Assembly (NCBI RefSeq): GCF_002900095.1
Contig: NZ_LLKN01000003.1
Coordinates: 178,638 to 242,637 of the forward strand
Direction: 5' to 3'
DNA from: Salegentibacter mishustinae
Lineage (GTDB): Bacteria; Bacteroidota; Bacteroidia; Flavobacteriales; Flavobacteriaceae
DNA length: 64,000 nucleotides
The notes under the pieces were generated by a model. That model worked only from the letters and a program-made list of their open reading frames with translations. It did no database searches and had not been told where the DNA came from. Each line of letters opens with the position of its first letter. Within the stretch, counting starts at the first letter, position 1. Shown in pieces: positions 46,626 to 55,770 of this stretch. A program made the position numbers and the translations under genes.

Positions 46626-48134
46626 ATGTCTCGACTAATACCTATTTTTAAAAGTAATAACCTGTTAATAGTTTCAGTTATTTTAATAAGTGCGCTATTA
46701 ATTTTAGCTCCTAAAATTTTACTGGGCTTTTTAATATTTAACCTATTCGTTATAAGTTTACACGGGTCGCTTCAACTGTGGTGGGCACTGAAAAAAGAAA
46801 AAACTACAAAGAAAAGTAGCAGTTCCATTGCCAGTCCAGAAGCGAACCAATTATATGAGAAGAATAAACCAGGTAATAAAAGCCCTAAAATTTCAATACA
46901 TATTCCCGCATATAATGAACCTTCTGATATTCTAATAGCCACCATTCAATCCTGCCTAAATATTGATTATCCAAATTTCGAGATTATAGTTTTAGATAAT
47001 AATACTCCGAACCAGGAAACCTGGTTGCCGGTTAGAGATTTCTGCTCAGATAAAAAGAATGTTTTCTTTTATCATATTGACAATTTACAGGGATACAAAG
47101 CCGGCGCGCTGGATGTTTGTATGGAACTTACCAATCCCGATTCTAAGTATATATTTATTGTTGATGCCGATTATCGTGTAAGCGCTAATTGTTTAAAAAC
47201 GGCTGTTGAAATTGCCGAAAATCAAAATGCCGATCTCGTACAGTTCCCGCAGGATTATTACAGTAATGGAAAAAACAGTGCATTAATAGAAGAGTATGCC
47301 CATTATTTCAGAGTTTTTGCTAAAGGCGGAAATTACAATAACTCTGTACTGGCAACGGGTACTTTATCCCTTTATAAACAAAAGGCACTTGAGAAAGTAG
47401 GTGGTTGGAAATGCAACAGTATAACTGAAGATGCTGAAATGGGCCTAAAATTCCAGGAAAAACAGCTGAAGTCTGTCTTCTGCGAAAAAACGATAGGAAA
47501 AGGCTTGCTACCCTTTAGTATAAAAGATTTAAAGATACAACGCGAACGTTGGGTGTATGGGAATATGCAATGTATCGGCAAACTCTTTAACTCTTCAGAA
47601 ATTAGCTTAAGGCGCAAATTATCATTAATGGTTCAACTCACTTCCTGGGTTAACTTTTTGAATTTCAGTTTACTTTCAGCTCTACTTTCAATAATGCTAT
47701 TTCCATTAATTCCTTCTATCTATTTTCACCGGGCCTTAACCATTACCGCAAGTAGTCTCTGGGTCTTTATAAGCTTTAAGTTTATTCTCTTTGGAATATC
47801 TACGAACTTTAAGCCTAAACTTCATTTAAAGACCTGGCTTATCAATTTAGTGTTTACCGGCTTAAATACCTTCTGCTGGATAGGAGTCTTGCAAGGTAAG
47901 TCAAAGCCTTTTGAGAGAACCAGTAAATTTATCATCAACACCAATCAAAACTTAGAATGCTCAATACTGGGCCTGGGGCTATTTACAGTTAGTGCTATGT
48001 TGGCTTTAATGGAAAATGTAATCCTGGCCGGTTTATTTTTACTTCCAGCTATTTTTATTTTTTCGGGACAAATTATTCTAAAACAGCAACTTAACAGTAG
48101 AAATACTGCTATCCCCAATTTTAAAAGAAGTTAA
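46626..48134 (+). CDS. processive family 2 glycosyltransferase (cellulose-synthase-like)
   Basis: 502 residues. Two N-terminal helices precede a GT-A domain with ISIHIPAYNEPSDILIATIQ, the metal site IVDADYRV, the acceptor TED in NSITEDAEMG and the processive QRERW motif. About four C-terminal helices form the channel. This is the build of synthases that polymerise and export a beta-linked polysaccharide. It is the first gene of a four-gene operon (3 bp to the next). Confidence 0.93.
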   Translation: MSRLIPIFKSNNLLIVSVILISALLILAPKILLGFLIFNLFVISLHGSLQLWWALKKEKTTKKSSSSIASPEANQLYEKNKPGNKSPKISIHIPAYNEPSDILIATIQSCLNIDYPNFEIIVLDNNTPNQETWLPVRDFCSDKKNVFFYHIDNLQGYKAGALDVCMELTNPDSKYIFIVDADYRVSANCLKTAVEIAENQNADLVQFPQDYYSNGKNSALIEEYAHYFRVFAKGGNYNNSVLATGTLSLYKQKALEKVGGWKCNSITEDAEMGLKFQEKQLKSVFCEKTIGKGLLPFSIKDLKIQRERWVYGNMQCIGKLFNSSEISLRRKLSLMVQLTSWVNFLNFSLLSALLSIMLFPLIPSIYFHRALTITASSLWVFISFKFILFGISTNFKPKLHLKTWLINLVFTGLNTFCWIGVLQGKSKPFERTSKFIINTNQNLECSILGLGLFTVSAMLALMENVILAGLFLLPAIFIFSGQIILKQQLNSRNTAIPNFKRS

Positions 48135-48137
48135 ATT

Positions 48138-49211
48138 ATGAAAATTGCAATCTTAGCCCACGCAAATCATCCTATTAAAGAACCTTATGAGGGAGGTCTG
48201 GAAATGATAACCGCTTTGATAGTAAAGGCACTTAGAAAAGAAGGCCATCAGGTAGATTTATTTGCTTTAGGATCTTCCGCAATAAATTTAGCGCCAGTTG
48301 CTTTAAACGATCCTAATTATAACTGGGATCCGGCTGAATTAGGAACCGAGGCTTTTAATATGAACGTAGCTAGTTATTATTCCCTCGCCTTTCTAAAAAT
48401 TAAGGAAGGTAATTACGATCTTGTGCATAATAATTCCCTGCACTATTTACCTATAATTTTAGGAAATAGTCTGGATATCCCCTTTCTAACAAGTTTTCAT
48501 ACTCCTGTGTTCCCCGAAATTTCTTACGCATTAAATGCACTAAGATCACCTCAGCAATATTTTTCTGCAGTAAGTAAAAGCTTAAGTAAGCTTTATGCCG
48601 AATTCGGAAAATGCGATGTTGTGTATAATGGGATAGATATTGATAAATGGGAGTTTGCGAATAATCCTTCAGATTATTATTTCTGGTATGGAAGAATCTG
48701 CCCCGAAAAAGGTACGCATACCGCAATAGAAGCAGCAACCAAACTAGGTAAGAAAATCTATCTCGCCGGTCCTAAAAGCAATATGGAGTATTATATCAAA
48801 GAAGTTGCTCCCTTAATTAATAACGAAAATGTAGTTTACCTGGGACATTTAAATCAGGTTGAAGTAAATCACTGGCTAAAGAACGCTCGTGCTTTGCTTT
48901 TTACCAGTACCTGGGATGAACCCTACGGATTAACCATTGCAGAATCATTAGCTTCAGGAACTCCAGTAGTATCCTGGAATAAAGGTGCCGCTCCCGAAAT
49001 CCTAACCAATAAAACCGGCCGGGTGGTGGCGCCTTTTAATATGGTTGAATTTCAAAATGCCCTTATAGAAATAGAAAAATTAGACCGAAGAGATTGCAGA
49101 GTGAGAGCAATAGAATTTTGCTCGGTAGAAAAAATGGTAAATGGCTATTTAGATTTATATACCCGGATGTTGAAGCCAAAAAACAGTTTAAATCTTCAAG
49201 AAGTATGTTAA
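48138..49211 (+). CDS. family 4 glycosyltransferase
   Basis: 357 residues of the GT-B fold. The N-terminus MKIAILAHANHPIKEPYEGG carries the usual glycine-rich acceptor loop, and the donor site is SLASGTPVVSWNKGAAPEI with the family EX7E pattern beginning at DEPYGLTIAE. It retains nucleotide-sugar stereochemistry. Sugar unknown. It overlaps the next gene by 7 bp. Confidence 0.92.
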   Translation: MKIAILAHANHPIKEPYEGGLEMITALIVKALRKEGHQVDLFALGSSAINLAPVALNDPNYNWDPAELGTEAFNMNVASYYSLAFLKIKEGNYDLVHNNSLHYLPIILGNSLDIPFLTSFHTPVFPEISYALNALRSPQQYFSAVSKSLSKLYAEFGKCDVVYNGIDIDKWEFANNPSDYYFWYGRICPEKGTHTAIEAATKLGKKIYLAGPKSNMEYYIKEVAPLINNENVVYLGHLNQVEVNHWLKNARALLFTSTWDEPYGLTIAESLASGTPVVSWNKGAAPEILTNKTGRVVAPFNMVEFQNALIEIEKLDRRDCRVRAIEFCSVEKMVNGYLDLYTRMLKPKNSLNLQEVC

Positions 49212-50296
49212 GTTATTATGCCCATCACCACGGCAGCGGCCATTGTAATTACGCCCAAATCTTTTCTAAAGCTTTTGATTACGAAAGTGTAATTTTTACC
49301 AGTGCTAATTTTCAATTTAACCCAAATGTAAAAATTGATAAATTAGCAAGCGAAGATCCCGATGGCACTGGCACTGACCAAAAATTTATTCCGCCGCCGG
49401 CCTATTTACATTATTCTCCTGTTGGCCAAAAAACTATTCAGCATAGAAGTGCGCAAATCCTAAATCGCATTATTCGGGAAGAGGTAAAATTAATGATCAT
49501 AGATGTTAGCGCCGAAATTGCTGCCCTTGCACGTTCAGCCAGTATTCCTTATTCATATGTGCGCCTTCCCGGAGAAAGAAACGATCCCGGCCATTTGCAG
49601 GCCTTCCAGGGAGCAGTATTTCTTCTAGCCTATTTTCCCGAAGCATTTGAGTCCTCTAATACTCCTGCTTGGGTAAAAGAAAAAACTATTTACCTGGGAT
49701 TTTTCAATCGCTTTTCAAAAATCAACCAGGTTAAATCCACTAATAAGAACAACTATATAAAAAATGTGGTGGTGCTTAGCGGAAAAGGTGGGAATAAAGA
49801 ACTTTTAAAAGCTATACCACGCCTCCAGAAGCGCTTTCATTATAGTGAAATAAACATTTATGGTGCTAAGGAAAATCCAGCCCATACAGAAAATTTAAGT
49901 TTCAGAAAATCTGCCACAAATTTTTTAAAGACTTTATACGAGGCAGATCTCATAGTCGCAAATTGCGGATTAAATCTAACTTCTGAAATTATAGAGACTG
50001 AGAAACCATTTTTAAGTATTCCTGAGCCCAGACCATTTAATGAGCAGGAATACATGCACGCTTATCTTTTAAGGAACAAACTCGCTCTGGATCTAGACTT
50101 TATAGAAAAGCACGATGACAAAACTATTCAAAATAAACCGGTGAAAAACCAGAGATTTATAAATCAATCGGCTCCTGAACTTTTCAGGTACTGGATAGAA
50201 AAGTATCAGTACAACCCAGAGAAATTAAGAAAAAATCTAGCTGAAATTCAAACGCAACTCTACCAGGATGAAATTAAGCCTAATTACCATATTTAG
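49205..50296 (+). CDS. MurG-like/family 28-type glycosyltransferase
   Basis: 363 residues from ATG 49205. An in-frame start at 49094 exists but lies deep inside the previous gene. The N-terminus YYAHHHGSGHCNYAQIF is the glycine-rich loop of GT-B enzymes that resemble MurG, and NCGLNLTSEIIETEKPFLSI with PRPFNEQEYMHAYLL near the C-terminus is the donor site. It is probably the third enzyme in assembling a surface glycan or glycolipid. It overlaps the following GT2 gene by 29 bp. Confidence 0.85.
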   Translation: MLSYYAHHHGSGHCNYAQIFSKAFDYESVIFTSANFQFNPNVKIDKLASEDPDGTGTDQKFIPPPAYLHYSPVGQKTIQHRSAQILNRIIREEVKLMIIDVSAEIAALARSASIPYSYVRLPGERNDPGHLQAFQGAVFLLAYFPEAFESSNTPAWVKEKTIYLGFFNRFSKINQVKSTNKNNYIKNVVVLSGKGGNKELLKAIPRLQKRFHYSEINIYGAKENPAHTENLSFRKSATNFLKTLYEADLIVANCGLNLTSEIIETEKPFLSIPEPRPFNEQEYMHAYLLRNKLALDLDFIEKHDDKTIQNKPVKNQRFINQSAPELFRYWIEKYQYNPEKLRKNLAEIQTQLYQDEIKPNYHI

Positions 50297-51113
50297 TGGA
50301 CGCCAACAACATTTAAAAAATCAATTAACCGGTATTTCCAAAGGATCTTCTATTCCCGATGAAATAATAATTGTTGGAATAAACGATAAATTTAATACTG
50401 AAGAATTTCCGACTTTACCTATAAAATTTATAAACATAAATTGGGAGGGTAAACATCTTCCTATAGCAAAAGCCCGAAATCTAGGAGCTGAATATGCAGA
50501 AAATGAATTCTTAATTTTCCTGGATGTTGACTGTATTCCATCGAGAACATTTATAGAAAAAATGTTTACCGATCTTCAAGAAAACGCTGGTTGTATAATG
50601 GGAAATCCATACTATCTGGAAGCACATATGGATATTAAAAACGAGGATTTAGAAAACCGTAGCAAGCCGCATCCCATTAGGCCCAATGTAAAAGAACTTA
50701 GTCTTTGTAACGATTACAATCTATTCTGGTCTTTATGTTTTGGAATAAGAAAAAGTGATTTCCTGAAAATAGAGGGTTTTGATACAAATTTTAATGGCTA
50801 CGGAGGTGAAGACACCGATTTTGCGTGGAAGCTGGAAAAACATGATATTCCTTTTTATTTAACTGAACACCTTGTGTTTCATCAACAACATCCTGTTTAC
50901 TCACCACCACTAAACCATTTAAACGCAATAATTCAAAATGTAAAATATTTTAAAACGAAATGGGGAAAATGGATCATGGAAAACTGGCTGGAAGCTTTTG
51001 CACAAGATGAATATATAAGATGGAATAAAAATAATAATACACTGGAAAAAATTAGAGATCCTAATAAATCTGAATTAAATGCTGCCTACAAACCTGATGC
51101 TCCATATATGTAA
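50268..51113 (+). CDS. family 2 glycosyltransferase (galactosyltransferase-like C-terminus)
   Basis: 281 residues without membrane helices. The nucleotide-sugar loop is ISKGSSIPDEIIIVGI, the metal site is FLDVDCIPSR, and FNGYGGEDTDFAWKLEK is the catalytic-base segment common to GT2 and GT7 C-terminal domains. It is the last gene of the operon; the second AraC regulator converges on it after 80 bp. Confidence 0.9.
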   Translation: MKLSLITIFSGRQQHLKNQLTGISKGSSIPDEIIIVGINDKFNTEEFPTLPIKFININWEGKHLPIAKARNLGAEYAENEFLIFLDVDCIPSRTFIEKMFTDLQENAGCIMGNPYYLEAHMDIKNEDLENRSKPHPIRPNVKELSLCNDYNLFWSLCFGIRKSDFLKIEGFDTNFNGYGGEDTDFAWKLEKHDIPFYLTEHLVFHQQHPVYSPPLNHLNAIIQNVKYFKTKWGKWIMENWLEAFAQDEYIRWNKNNNTLEKIRDPNKSELNAAYKPDAPYM

Positions 51114-51193
51114 ATAAGTTTCATTACTACAGCATTAACATAATTTTTCATCACACACTATATACTTCTTTAATGATAAAATTTTCCCGACTG

Positions 51194-52207
51194 CTATTTT
51201 TTATTCAAGCGAAATGCATTAGGAGATTTGCCATATCTTTCTTTAAAGATTTTTGAAAAATGACTTCTGCTATTAAGACCTATAGCATATACTATTTCGG
51301 CGATGGTATTATCTGATTTTAAAAGCAAATGCATGGCATATTCGAGTCTTCTTTGCTGAATATATCCGTAGATGGTATCATTAAACAAAATACGAAACCC
51401 TTCTCTTAATTTAGTTTCACTGATTCCTTCTTCCCTTGCCAGTATACTAATATTTTCTATCTCATTAATCTTTTGATCTATGTGGTTCACTATATTTTTT
51501 ATCTTTTTTAAGTCACTCTGCCTAAGTATTTTTCGTTGACTTTCTTCTTCACGATCATCCCTGTATAGCATCAGCATATAAGTTAAAAGTTCAAGTGCTT
51601 TGGCACCGTGAAAACTAGTCCGCTCCATCCCTTCAGATTCAAAAGAGTCCAGTTCTTTAACTAAATAGGCCATCTTTAAACTATATTGACCCTGGTGGTA
51701 AATTGTTCTTATAGCATTGGTATCCCCAAAAATGTTATGATAGATTTCATCCATTTCCTCTAATGGGAAAGTTAGTTGTTCAGCGAACTTTTTACGATCT
51801 ACATCTAGAATAATCAATCGTGTTGCCCTATTTTCAGAGAAAATAATACGGTTACCACTTTGATAATTTGCACCTAAAATCACAGATTGTCCTTCCTCCA
51901 ACACCTGCTTTTCTTCCTGATTGGTAAATTGATGCTGAATTGAGCCCTCTATGACATAAATAAACTTGAACGGATGAACTATTTTGGAACAAAAATCTAT
52001 ACAGTAGTCTTCATTTAATTTCAAATTAAACCTAAACAGGCCTATTCCATTGGGGAAATTAATTCCCGAAATCATGCCCTCTCCTTTTGGCTTATTGATT
52101 GGAAGCGAATACTCACCATAATTTTCCTCTTTATTTACATCAAAACTGGCTGCTAAAGAACCAAGAACTTCTTTAGCCGTAATTCCTTCGATAGTGACTG
52201 TCTTCAT
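51194..52207 (-). CDS. AraC family transcriptional regulator (paralogue 2, right of the GT operon)
   Basis: 337 residues with the same layout as 45416-46441. The ligand-type domain carries MISGINFPNGIGLFRF, and the HTH pair includes TIAEIVYAIGLNSRSHFSKI and RYGKSPNAF. The two proteins look like the product of a duplication that now flanks the glycosyltransferase operon. The start at ATG 52207 is supported by a clear N-terminus (MKTVTIEGITAKEV). Confidence 0.9.
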   Translation of the reverse strand: MKTVTIEGITAKEVLGSLAASFDVNKEENYGEYSLPINKPKGEGMISGINFPNGIGLFRFNLKLNEDYCIDFCSKIVHPFKFIYVIEGSIQHQFTNQEEKQVLEEGQSVILGANYQSGNRIIFSENRATRLIILDVDRKKFAEQLTFPLEEMDEIYHNIFGDTNAIRTIYHQGQYSLKMAYLVKELDSFESEGMERTSFHGAKALELLTYMLMLYRDDREEESQRKILRQSDLKKIKNIVNHIDQKINEIENISILAREEGISETKLREGFRILFNDTIYGYIQQRRLEYAMHLLLKSDNTIAEIVYAIGLNSRSHFSKIFKERYGKSPNAFRLNKK

Positions 52208-52422
52208 TATAATATCATATTTATTATAAGACCTAATTTATTAAGAGAGGTAGTTAATTTTTTAGCAATTCGAGTTAAACATTTCTTAAGGCTATTAAAA
52301 CCATTCATAATCTATAATAATCCACACATCCTTAGCTTTTAAATCTCTGAACTTTGAGTTCACGCTGAATGATCTTTAAAATTGAATTTCGATTTAAAGT
52401 TGATTCGTTTAAAAAATTAATT

Positions 52423-53061
52423 ATGAATCGTATAGAAGAAGATTTCAAAGAATGGATACTCGATAAAAACCATCCTTGTATGATGGCGCAAACTGTTTTT
52501 GAACAGGAAGCAATTGTCTTAAAAGATTACTCAAAATTGGCTGATTCAGCGAATACTGAACAAATTTTAAAAGACTTGTATGAATATATTGATAAGTACG
52601 ATTTTGACTCTAATTCGTTTCAAAGCTTTATCGCAGTCTTTAAAGATTCTAAAATTGAAGATGAAAAAGAGTTCGAGCAGCTTTTATGGAATCAATTAAC
52701 TGAGCTTTCTCAACACGATAAGTATTCGTGGGATAAAACGGTTAGTAGCAATCCCGAAAATGAAAATTTTAGTTTTAGCCTGGGCGAGAAAGCATTCTAT
52801 ATTGTTGGGATGCACCCGGGAAGTTCAAGAATAGCCAGAAGAAGTCCGCATACCTGTATTGTTTTCAATTTACATTTTCAGTTTGAACTTTTGCGCAAGA
52901 TGGGTGTGTATCATAAAGTTCGAAATAAAATTAGAAAAAGAGATGTAGAACTTCAGGGATTTATAAATCCCAGTTTGGATGATTTTGGTGTCCTAAGCGA
53001 AGCTCGACAATATAGTGGTAGGGCTACAAGTAAAGAATGGAAATGTCCATTTAGTAAATAA
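52423..53061 (+). CDS. YqcI/YcgG (GntA-like) haem-dependent oxygenase family protein
   Basis: 212 residues. The family (Pfam YqcI_YcgG, haem-oxygenase-like) is shown by HPCMMAQTVFEQE, GMHPGSSRIARRSPHTCIV and the tail EWKCPF. A named member, GntA, N-hydroxylates a guanidine compound in guanitoxin synthesis; the substrate here is unknown and no other guanitoxin gene is present. The start at ATG 52423 is chosen because the upstream in-frame ATG at 52369 would add an unrelated basic leader. The small membrane protein gene follows after 9 bp. Confidence 0.85.
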   Translation: MNRIEEDFKEWILDKNHPCMMAQTVFEQEAIVLKDYSKLADSANTEQILKDLYEYIDKYDFDSNSFQSFIAVFKDSKIEDEKEFEQLLWNQLTELSQHDKYSWDKTVSSNPENENFSFSLGEKAFYIVGMHPGSSRIARRSPHTCIVFNLHFQFELLRKMGVYHKVRNKIRKRDVELQGFINPSLDDFGVLSEARQYSGRATSKEWKCPFSK

Positions 53062-53070
53062 TAATATATT

Positions 53071-53607
53071 ATGAAAAATTTCTTCATAGAAAATAAAAAA
53101 GCAATTTATGGTGGAATAGTAGCAACCCTTTTTACGGGTTTAGGTGTTTTTCTTCTGGGACAATTATCAGGATATGAAGCAAAGCAACTTATAAACTCTT
53201 CTCATCAAGGGCTTAATATGCTTTGCAATACCATAATTTTGGCCTCGGCTACAATTCTTACCCTTTTATTAACCTTGCTAGGAATAAGTACCGGTACAGA
53301 TTCCAGACTTAAAAGCGAACATTACTACCAGGTTCTGGATATTGCTAAATTAGATACTATCCTTTTAATTGGATCGCTTATTATGTTTCAACTGTTTAAT
53401 ATCCCCATAACTAAGGCTGATAATGTTCCTATTACCTGGTATTCGAATGTATATTGGTTTAGTTTAATTTTGTCTTCTATTTTAAGTGGAATAATGATTA
53501 CCGTGGTTTTAATGTTGTATTCAACAGTAACAAATATTATACACATTGTGGGACTTAAAAATGATCATCGCTTAATAACCAAGGAGAAAGAGAAAAGAGC
53601 TTCATAG
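53071..53607 (+). CDS. four-helix membrane protein, hypothetical (178 aa)
   Basis: 178 residues with four hydrophobic stretches (IYGGIVATLFTGLGVFLLG, ATILTLLLTLLGI, TILLIGSLIMFQLF and the C-terminal FSLILSSILSGIMITVVLML) and a basic tail. No family recognised. It is 9 bp after the GntA-like gene and probably co-transcribed, so it may serve the same process. Confidence 0.8.
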   Translation: MKNFFIENKKAIYGGIVATLFTGLGVFLLGQLSGYEAKQLINSSHQGLNMLCNTIILASATILTLLLTLLGISTGTDSRLKSEHYYQVLDIAKLDTILLIGSLIMFQLFNIPITKADNVPITWYSNVYWFSLILSSILSGIMITVVLMLYSTVTNIIHIVGLKNDHRLITKEKEKRAS

Positions 53608-53976
53608 TATAAATAGAATCCAAAAATCTATATTTCTATTTCAAACCTTATGGAATTTATCTAAAGTAAGCAGCCTTAGCTAATCGCTCGGTGGTATTAA
53701 TACACCTTTTAAATTATAAATTTAAATCTAATCGGCGAAAATTTTACATCCTACGCCCGGTTTAAGATACCTCTAACACTAAAATTTATACCTTTTCCCG
53801 GGCTACAGGAGTGCATTCGCTGACTCAAAATCTAATTTAAATCGTTCTCTCCAACTGGCTGAAATATAAAAGCATTAGCCTGTTAAAGTGCACGAGAATC
53901 AGAAAATATCTAACACAATTTATACTTGAGCAATTCTCAGGTATCATTTGAATCTCAAATACCAAAATCTAGTTAA
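53608..53976. other. 369-bp intergenic stretch, nothing recognised
   Basis: AT-rich, with stops in all frames and no clear promoter, terminator or repeat. It separates the GntA-like pair from the EamA exporter. Confidence 0.5.
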
Positions 53977-54870
53977 ATGAGACAAACTACAATTTTAATA
54001 ATTATAAGTTTTATTCTTCTATGGAATTCAGGTTTTATAGGTGCAGAATATGGTCTTCCGCATACAGGACCATTTACCCTGGTTTTTTGGAGATATCTAG
54101 GTTTAAGTTTGCTAATGGCATTGTATTTATTTTTTAGAAATAAATTTAAATGGTATGGTTTCAAAGTAGCCTTTTTAAACATGTTTATTGGTTTTTTAGC
54201 GCACGGGGTATGGCTTACCTGTGTTTTATTTGCTCTAGATAATAATGTTCCTGCAGGAATTGTAGCTCTTATAGTAGCACTACAGCCTCTAACCACGGGA
54301 GCTTCCGCATACTTTGTTACTGGAGAGACCACTAATCTATATCAGTGGTTCGGACTTATATTAGGATTTATTGGAGTTGCGCTATCAGTTGGTTATAGAA
54401 TAGATTTTGAAGACTCAAGTTCTATATTCGGATATTTTATTCCCTTAGGCTCTGTAATAGCAATCACCATCGCTACCTTAATTCAACGAAAAATGGAGAT
54501 AAATAGGGAGAAAGAAAAACTACCCCTAGATCAAACAATATTTTATCAAAGTATAGCTACTGCACTAGCCTTAGCTTTGCCCGCTATTTTAGTAGAAGAT
54601 CTAAAAACCGATTGGGTACCGGAATTTAACTACACCCTGCTTTGGTTGATTCTAGCCGTCTCCTTAGGTGCCTATATTTTAATGTGGCAATTAATTGAAC
54701 GACTTGATACCACTAAAGTAGCCAGTTTATTTTATTTAGGACCACCCATAACAATGTTGATGGCCTGGATAGCTTTTGGGGATAAAGTTAAGCTTATGGA
54801 TATTGTAGGTATGGGAATTGTTTTTATTGGCGTGTTTTTAACTCAGTTAAAGAAGGATAAGAGATATTAA
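53977..54870 (+). CDS. EamA family transporter (drug/metabolite exporter)
   Basis: 297 residues with ten helices in two EamA repeats. Typical stretches are FILLWNSGFIGAEYGLPHTG at the start and, in the second half, ASLFYLGPPITMLMAWIAFG. It exports small metabolites or drugs across the inner membrane; the substrate is unknown. It is monocistronic. It is the last ordinary chromosomal gene before the cassette-like array. Confidence 0.9.
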   Translation: MRQTTILIIISFILLWNSGFIGAEYGLPHTGPFTLVFWRYLGLSLLMALYLFFRNKFKWYGFKVAFLNMFIGFLAHGVWLTCVLFALDNNVPAGIVALIVALQPLTTGASAYFVTGETTNLYQWFGLILGFIGVALSVGYRIDFEDSSSIFGYFIPLGSVIAITIATLIQRKMEINREKEKLPLDQTIFYQSIATALALALPAILVEDLKTDWVPEFNYTLLWLILAVSLGAYILMWQLIERLDTTKVASLFYLGPPITMLMAWIAFGDKVKLMDIVGMGIVFIGVFLTQLKKDKRY

Positions 54871-55513
54871 AAATCTATCTCCAATCTAAATCAAGAAAAG
54901 ATTTTTACAGCCATTGATAAATTATCTAATCCATTTTAAATCATAAAACCTGAAAGGTGAGTCCTAATGTTTTATTCGATTGATTCAGAATTTTGAAGTA
55001 TCTGAGTTTGATAGTTTTTAATATTCTGAAAACAAAAAAGCCCTAAAATGTATGACTTTAGGGCTTCTGAAGCTATTATGCATTTTTAAGTAGCGGAGGA
55101 AGAGGAACTATCCGAAAATGCGAATATCTCGTCAATACTGGCGATTCAGAAGGGGTCCATTTTAAGTGTAACCGAATTTGACACCTTTAACCAAACTTTA
55201 ACTCTAAGATGCTTTTAAATCTACTGTCAATTTGATTTATATCTATCCACTCTCATTGAGGTTAGCCTTTAAAAAGTTTCAGGTATAAATGTGTACATTC
55301 TTTTATAAAGGCCTCCTACCCTATCGTGTCCCAACGCGGATCGCCATCGTTTATAATATTCCATCCTCACTACAACCATTATTTTCTGTCTCAAGAAATT
55401 CATATTTGTAAGATTCCATTATTAAGTTATTCCCATAAACTACAATCACGGAATCTCCTTAAAGAAAATCCTGAATTCAGAATGAGGATGATTTTTAGTT
55501 TCATTTGTTTTCA
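54871..55513. other. gene-free stretch left of the palindrome array
   Basis: About 640 bp with no convincing gene; the short open frame at 55326-55592 has no family and runs into the first palindrome. It holds a hairpin at 55038-55066 and sequences such as GGGGTCCATTTTAAGTG that might be a mobile-element relic, but I could not identify one. No integrase and no attI-like site were found. Confidence 0.5.
55038..55066 (-). terminator. hairpin, terminator in the minus direction
   Basis: Perfect stem AAGCCCTAAA / TTTAGGGCTT. On the minus strand it is followed by TTTTGTTTT, as in a terminator, but no minus-strand gene ends here; on the plus strand there is no T run. Confidence 0.65.
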
Positions 55514-55652
55514 ATTGCACACAACAGTTTTGTATATGAAAAGTACGCCTTTTTTAGCAGACGTAGTTTTCAGTTGCAACGTTTTGTTATAAAGTGGCGA
55601 GAACTCAAATATAACGAAAGCTGGCGTATTTTTTATATACGTTGTTATGTGC
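55514..55652. repeat. attC-like palindrome, site 0
   Basis: Left end TTGCACACAAC, inner left arm GTATATGAAAAGTACGCC (55532-55549), inner right arm GGCGTATTTTTTATATAC (55623-55640; 16 of 18 pair), then GTTGTTATGTGC. The AAC at 55523 and GTT at 55644 are 124 bp apart end to end. The inside differs from sites 1, 2, 4 and 5 and lacks their GATTGTCC hairpin. No upstream unit start complementary to its left end was found. Confidence 0.7.
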
Positions 55653-55770
55653 ATACTGGATTCAATAGTATTGCTTTTTTTGAAAATTGTCCATGCGTTA
55701 GTAATAAACATCCATTCCATAGTCTTTTGTTTCGTCTCAAATTTACACTGTAACAAATAAACAAGAAACG

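Noticed and set aside
55326..55756. Three short open frames (55326-55592, 55505-55753, minus 55511-55756)
   Set aside because: They overlap site 0, have no family and are by-products of the palindrome.
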